Shown here in pieces: positions 24,511 to 28,617 of a stretch of DNA of 28,617 nt. This stretch comes from JAVBNU01 sp964617065. Lineage in GTDB: Bacteria > Cyanobacteriota > Vampirovibrionia > Gastranaerophilales > Gastranaerophilaceae. The translations under genes were made by a program, and so were the position numbers. The stretch is from NCBI GenBank assembly GCA_964617065.1, contig CAZTVM010000012.1, forward strand, positions 1 to 28,617, in the 5' to 3' direction. The notes below the pieces were generated by a model. It worked only from the letters and a program-made list of their open reading frames with translations. It was not told the DNA's origin and did no database searches. The first letter of the stretch is position 1; each line of letters starts with the position of its first letter.

Positions 24511-25376
24511 TACTTCACCATCTGGTCAACGGTCATTATCAAAATTCCCCTACCACCTAACGACTTCAACTTTTCAATGCTTTCATAAACTTTATCTTTG
24601 TCGACAACAACGTGAATAACTGCGTTTTCGTCATCATCTAACAATGTAGTCACGGTCGGAGAAGAAAGCCCAGGTAAAAATGACTTGATTTTAGACAATG
24701 CAGCTTTAGGTATATGTGCCATCAAATATTTTTTTTCTCTCGCAGCTAGTACAGACTCCAGAGCTCTTAACAGCGAATTAACTTTTTGTAACTCATCATC
24801 ATTCAAGTCTTTTTTAGCAATCACAACTGCTGTCGACTCCATAATTTTGTCAATAATTTTTAATTTATTCGATTTTAGTGTTGACCCTGAAGACGTAATA
24901 TCAACGACAACATCTGCCAATCCCAATCGAGGTGTAATTTCAGTCGCACCTGAAACTTCGATTATATTAGCTTTTTTACCTATTTTTTCAAAATAATCTT
25001 TCGCTATATTTGGAAATGAAGTTGCAACATTAATTTCCTTCGGCAAATCGTTCGACTGAACGTACTCGTCTTCCTCTTTTACTGCTACTACCATTTCACA
25101 ATAGCCAAAATCTAAATCCATAATTTTATCAACATTTGATTTCAACTCAGTAACGATATCAAAGCCTGTAAAACCGACGTCAGCAACACCTACTTCGACA
25201 AACCTTGGTATGTCTTGAGTTCTTACAAATATTATTGAATACTGTTTATCTTTTGTAATAACCTGTAAGGTCCGCTCGTCCTTATGTGGAAAGCTTAACC
25301 CTGCGCAATTTAATATATCATATATTTTCTCTGATAATCTTCCCTTGTTTGGTATTGCTATTTTTAAATCGTTCAT
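24510..25376 (-). CDS. hisG: ATP phosphoribosyltransferase, long form
   Basis: The first enzyme of histidine synthesis: ATP plus PRPP gives phosphoribosyl-ATP and pyrophosphate. The 288 residues are the long, HisZ-independent form with a C-terminal ACT-like regulatory domain. The start is ATG 25376 (AAGGA six bases upstream); an adjacent in-frame GTG at 25379 is poorer. Seen: the N-terminal LKIAIPNKGRLSEKIYDIL, the PRPP loop VVVDITSSGSTLKSN (about 160-175) and the C-terminal regulatory domain KSFLPGLSSPTVTTL...DKDKVYESIEKLKSLGGRGIL. The other his genes are not here. Confidence 0.95.
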   Translation of the reverse strand: MNDLKIAIPNKGRLSEKIYDILNCAGLSFPHKDERTLQVITKDKQYSIIFVRTQDIPRFVEVGVADVGFTGFDIVTELKSNVDKIMDLDFGYCEMVVAVKEEDEYVQSNDLPKEINVATSFPNIAKDYFEKIGKKANIIEVSGATEITPRLGLADVVVDITSSGSTLKSNKLKIIDKIMESTAVVIAKKDLNDDELQKVNSLLRALESVLAAREKKYLMAHIPKAALSKIKSFLPGLSSPTVTTLLDDDENAVIHVVVDKDKVYESIEKLKSLGGRGILIMTVDQMVK

Positions 25377-25391
25377 CACTTTTCCTTCTTA

Positions 25392-26042
25392 TCATTTTCC
25401 ATTAAAATATTCAAATGAAACAACATTTTCAAAATTTTTACGTAATTTCGGAGGACATTTAAAATCCTCTGCAGGATAACCAACTGCTAACACATTGAAA
25501 ATTTTGTACTCATCAGGAATATTTAATTTCTTTTTAAACTTTTTGACTAAATCTTCATCATAATTATTAAATTCTGTATTAATAGCGCCAATAATACAAC
25601 AGCCAAGTCCTAGTTCTTGTGCCTGCAAAGTCATATATGCCAAAGGATAGGTACATTGCTCTGCTGTTCGAAGCTTCAGCAAATTTTCATTTGCAACGTT
25701 CGGATTGTAATTAGGATTAGAAAGAATAATTTTTATTACTTCTTCATTCAAACCTTTTTGTTTCAATATTTCTGCAAAATTTTCATCATTCCACGCAGAT
25801 AAATCAGCAAGACACAGAACTAAACAAGGCGCTGCTGCTGTGTGTGCTTGTTTTACACAAATTTCTTCGAGTAATTTTTTATTTTCGCCTTCAGTTACTG
25901 CTATAAAATGCCATGGCTGAACATTCATCCACGATGGCGCTAAACGAGCTGCTTCTAACAATTTTACAAGAATATCTCGTTCAATTTTTTTGCTGCAGAA
26001 CTGCCTTACACTGCATCTCTCTTTTATAATTTTATTTAGCAT
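25392..26042 (-). CDS. nitroreductase-family FMN oxidoreductase
   Basis: An FMN-dependent NAD(P)H oxidoreductase of the nitroreductase superfamily, probably a homodimer in the cytosol. Of 216 residues, the N-terminal RCSVRQFCSKKIERD gives the FMN phosphate contacts. APSWMNVQPWHFIAV (about 36-50) and LGLGCCIIGAI (about 145-155) are the other flavin-binding segments. The start at 26042 has AAGGAG upstream. The natural electron acceptor is not indicated; nitroaromatic reduction is only the family's hallmark activity. It lies 15 bases before hisG and is probably cotranscribed. Confidence 0.9.
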   Translation of the reverse strand: MLNKIIKERCSVRQFCSKKIERDILVKLLEAARLAPSWMNVQPWHFIAVTEGENKKLLEEICVKQAHTAAAPCLVLCLADLSAWNDENFAEILKQKGLNEEVIKIILSNPNYNPNVANENLLKLRTAEQCTYPLAYMTLQAQELGLGCCIIGAINTEFNNYDEDLVKKFKKKLNIPDEYKIFNVLAVGYPAEDFKCPPKLRKNFENVVSFEYFNGK

Positions 26043-26062
26043 ATCTACTCCTTAATTCAATC

Positions 26063-27367
26063 TTATAAGTCAGCCATGATTATTGTAAAATCACTGTCAA
26101 CGCAGTACATTCTCAAGGGGTCGTATACAAACTGGGTGTTTTTAAGCTCTGGGATTTTCTTTTTTAATGACTTGACTACATCTGACGAAACGCTTTGCGT
26201 GTGTCCGATAATCTGTGAATGGGGCACTCTTGCTTGACCTAAACATTTTACCTCATATCCTGCAGCTTCTAAATCTTTTTTCAGTGCCATTGCTTTTTCT
26301 CTGCTTTTTTCAGAATAAATTATTCCGGCAGTTATATTTTCTGCAATATTGTCAGGCTTCACTCGATAAACTAATCTATCAACAACGTCTTGCGTCAAAT
26401 CAGGGTCTAATATCCAATAACTTATATAGCCTTTTTTGGATGGACCACCAGGTAAAGTTGCAACCTCAATTTCCGATATGTCAGTGCTTCTCAACAACGC
26501 AACTATATGAGACATCTCATATAGCGACAAATCAGTTTTTACGTAAGCTGATGCTATATTTAGAATTTCAGGAATTTTGCTGATTGATTCAGGGCTTTGA
26601 ATTTTTTTTAATAAACTCCTTAAAAACCACTGTTGTCTAGCGGTTCTGCCTATATCACCCAATGCATCCATTCTGAATCGAATATAACCCTCAGCTGTTC
26701 GACCATCTAAAACATTTACACCTTTTGTCAAATTAATATGCAAATTACCTGTACTATCATTGTAATGCATATTCTTTTCAACATATATAGGTATTCCTCC
26801 CAATGTATCAACCAACTTTTTTATTATATCTGAATTTACAATCACATATCTGTCTATGGTTACGCCCAATGTGTTTTCTATAGTCTTTTTTGTTAGTTCT
26901 ATTCCTCCAAGCGCATGTGCCGCATTTATTTTTTGCACACCACTCTCGTCAGCCAAATAAACCTTGCAATCTCGAGGTATTGAAATTGCATTTATAGTCT
27001 TTGATTTCGGATCTATATTCAACAATATAATCGTGTCCGAGCGAGTTCCTAAAAACTTGTCGGTGTTCGAACCATTCGAGTCTACACCTAGTAAAAGAAT
27101 ATTTTGTTTTCTTTGAAAAAGTGAAAATCCTTTTTTTTCAGCTTCAAGATTATATTTCTTTGTCCACGAAACCATATTTTGCACGATTGATAAAAAGTTA
27201 TCACCATTTCCTGTCGTTTTAATAAAGAAAAATAATGTTACCATTAAAGCCAATATTAACGCAATTAGCATTGTGATAATTACCAAAAATAGATTTGATT
27301 TTTTGTTCTCATCCTTATATCTTAGTAGCGAATTATACTGATTTTCTTTATCTTCTATGTTTTTCAT
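26063..27367 (-). CDS. LytR-CpsA-Psr (LCP) family cell-wall glycopolymer ligase
   Basis: A membrane-anchored phosphotransferase that attaches lipid-linked glycans to the cell wall or related carriers. The 434 residues comprise a cytoplasmic tail, one membrane segment at 26-49, and the LCP catalytic domain (about 85-310). In that domain the pyrophosphate-binding Arg and Asp are in GTRSDT (R109, D111), followed by ISIPRDCKV, KINAAHALGG and the arginines of RFRMDALGDIGRTARQQ. A C-terminal LytR_C-type domain (about 335-430) follows. It starts at ATG 27367; the nearest Shine-Dalgarno-like GGGA is rather far. It is the first gene of the minus-strand group leading into the nitroreductase gene, 20 bases downstream. 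Confidence 0.92.
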   Translation of the reverse strand: MKNIEDKENQYNSLLRYKDENKKSNLFLVIITMLIALILALMVTLFFFIKTTGNGDNFLSIVQNMVSWTKKYNLEAEKKGFSLFQRKQNILLLGVDSNGSNTDKFLGTRSDTIILLNIDPKSKTINAISIPRDCKVYLADESGVQKINAAHALGGIELTKKTIENTLGVTIDRYVIVNSDIIKKLVDTLGGIPIYVEKNMHYNDSTGNLHINLTKGVNVLDGRTAEGYIRFRMDALGDIGRTARQQWFLRSLLKKIQSPESISKIPEILNIASAYVKTDLSLYEMSHIVALLRSTDISEIEVATLPGGPSKKGYISYWILDPDLTQDVVDRLVYRVKPDNIAENITAGIIYSEKSREKAMALKKDLEAAGYEVKCLGQARVPHSQIIGHTQSVSSDVVKSLKKKIPELKNTQFVYDPLRMYCVDSDFTIIMADL

Positions 27368-27434
27368 CGTGTCAAAATTTCCCTTGCAATAGAACGTATA
27401 ACATAATTGTACTTCAAAAAATTAATATGCAAAA

Positions 27435-28617
27435 TTATTTACTTTTTTCAATCTCTGTAGGTAATTTCTGCCTTTGTGTTAATGTCTTTTTACCTGTTAA
27501 TTGTGCCATAAATCGATAGTACTTGCCTGCAAATCCTTTTTTATTTAAATTTTTATTTTCTATATCCAAAATTTCTTCTTTAGTATGCGCCATAATTGGC
27601 ATGCCAATTGCCCTTCTCGTTAACATTTCTTCACAAATACGGCATGAACCTGTCACTGCACTCATTCCTGCAAGTGAAGCATGATATGTGCGTTTGAACG
27701 TTGAATTAAATAAATCAATTAATAGCACTTGATAAAATAACGCTGTAACACGTTGAACTACACGTTCTTTAGCTTTTTGCTTTGCGTCTTCATTTTGTTT
27801 ACCAGCTGATTTTATCATTACCATATTGTAGTTATCTGCGACCAAAAACCACGATGTGGCTGCGCTGGTAATGATTTTAACCAATTTACCTAATTCAGCA
27901 TTTGATATTCCAGATTTGCTGACTTTATTAAACGCTGACAGTTTACCATCATTTAGATACTTGTTTAACTCTGCATCACTTAATTGAGTAGTCTTCTCCT
28001 TCAAAACTAAAAGCGCATCTGTAACGTTATTCAGTGGCAATTCTTTTTTTTGAGATTGCAAGTATAAATTTTTAGTTTCAGGGAAGGTTGACTCCATAAA
28101 AAGTCTAACTACCTTATGTGGCAACGTTATTGTCGCTTTAGCAAATTTAAGTGGACCCGCTATAAAAAAGTCTAATAGTGGCTTATATTTGCAGTCTACA
28201 TCTGCAAGTTGTATCATTCCATTTTTCGATTTTGTTTTGCTTTTTATTATTTCTCGGTATGCGTCAGCTTGACTTCCATGTCCTAGCTCATCAAGCTTTT
28301 TTACTATTTTTTCGAATTCTGCTTCTGAAATATAAGCAGGTTTTTTAGTAATTTTGTTATAAAAATTACTAACTGGCTTAGTAATTTTTTGTATACAATT
28401 TTCTACGCCCTTAAAATGCCTTAAATATGTTAATGCTAATCCTCCAACAACACCTGCGGACACTATTTTTATCAGTGTTTCAAGCGTAAATAGATTTTTT
28501 TGTTTTTTATGCGATTGTTCTTTATCTATTTCAGTTTTTTTCTTAAAAGATTTTTCTGCAAAATAATTTTTGTAGGTATGAGCGCTTAAAAATTTTTTAC
28601 TTGGAAACTTCGTTGTA
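27435..28617 (-). CDS. uncharacterised membrane-associated protein, 5' truncated by the window edge
   Basis: I do not recognise this protein. A reading starting at GTG 28463 gives 342 residues, but the frame stays open upstream to the right edge without a stop or a better start. The true gene is therefore longer (at least 393 residues) and begins outside. The added part is basic (KFPSKKFLSAHTYKNYFAEK) and leads into a hydrophobic stretch (LFTLETLIKIVSAGVVGGLA), a likely membrane segment. A hydrophobic/Ala-rich helix follows near SAATSWFLVADNYNMVM, then VTALFYQVLLIDLFN, then SRICEEMLTRRAIGMPIM. The C-terminus is Lys-rich. It may be a lineage-specific envelope protein. The LCP gene lies 67 bases downstream. 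Confidence 0.7.
   Translation of the reverse strand, partial: TTKFPSKKFLSAHTYKNYFAEKSFKKKTEIDKEQSHKKQKNLFTLETLIKIVSAGVVGGLALTYLRHFKGVENCIQKITKPVSNFYNKITKKPAYISEAEFEKIVKKLDELGHGSQADAYREIIKSKTKSKNGMIQLADVDCKYKPLLDFFIAGPLKFAKATITLPHKVVRLFMESTFPETKNLYLQSQKKELPLNNVTDALLVLKEKTTQLSDAELNKYLNDGKLSAFNKVSKSGISNAELGKLVKIITSAATSWFLVADNYNMVMIKSAGKQNEDAKQKAKERVVQRVTALFYQVLLIDLFNSTFKRTYHASLAGMSAVTGSCRICEEMLTRRAIGMPIMAHTKEEILDIENKNLNKKGFAGKYYRFMAQLTGKKTLTQRQKLPTEIEKSK

Overview
The window is AT-rich (roughly one third G+C) bacterial DNA in two parts: a phage or prophage head-morphogenesis region (1 to about 12.1 kb) and an ordinary chromosomal region (about 12.4 kb to the end). The host is a diderm: it carries a complete tripartite RND efflux operon with a TolC-type outer-membrane channel. 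It also has an LL-diaminopimelate aminotransferase, a LytR-CpsA-Psr protein with a LytR_C tail, and the two subunits of the corrinoid iron-sulfur protein. Together these fit best with a gut non-photosynthetic cyanobacterial relative (Vampirovibrionia/Melainabacteria, order Gastranaerophilales). That placement is an inference from gene content and codon style, not a proven assignment. Three N runs (3176-3227, 3515-3524, 16879-16888) show that this is a draft assembly.

Phage part. The minus strand carries, in transcription order, a small-terminase-like HTH protein, the portal, a GH108 muramidase, a scaffold, a P22/HK97-fold coat protein, a decoration-like protein, the large terminase, and at the left edge the first 17 codons of a PP-loop ATPase gene. 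Four plus-strand genes are interleaved with these: a 155-aa protein, a 230-aa protein, a 427-aa protein ending in an HExxH metallopeptidase-like domain, and a 681-aa protein with a Gly/Tyr- and Ser/Thr-rich head. The arrangement forms three divergent modules (around 1.5, 4.8 and 9.4 kb), each pairing structural genes leftwards with unknown genes rightwards. They meet in tight convergent junctions, including a 10-nt coding overlap between the portal and the metallopeptidase gene. A 143-aa Cys-containing protein, possibly an Ogr/Delta-like zinc finger, lies at the right edge of the phage part. No integrase or attachment site is visible.

Boundary. The 354-nt stretch before rpsP has no gene. It holds a 55-nt imperfect inverted repeat and a near-perfect 20-bp palindrome.

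Chromosomal part, plus strand. rpsP with its own terminator is followed by a CgeB-like glycosyltransferase and dapL (lysine and meso-DAP supply), then a membrane-fusion protein, an RND permease (artificially split by a 10-N gap) and a TolC-like channel.

Chromosomal part, minus strand. Reading leftwards from the right edge: a truncated uncharacterised membrane protein, an LCP-family cell-wall ligase, a nitroreductase, hisG, mazG, acsD, acsC and a small zinc-ribbon protein. From hisG to the zinc-ribbon gene the genes overlap or nearly touch, so they form one translationally coupled operon. The corrinoid iron-sulfur protein subunits sit here without carbon-monoxide dehydrogenase/acetyl-CoA synthase genes beside them, which is the most interesting chromosomal observation.
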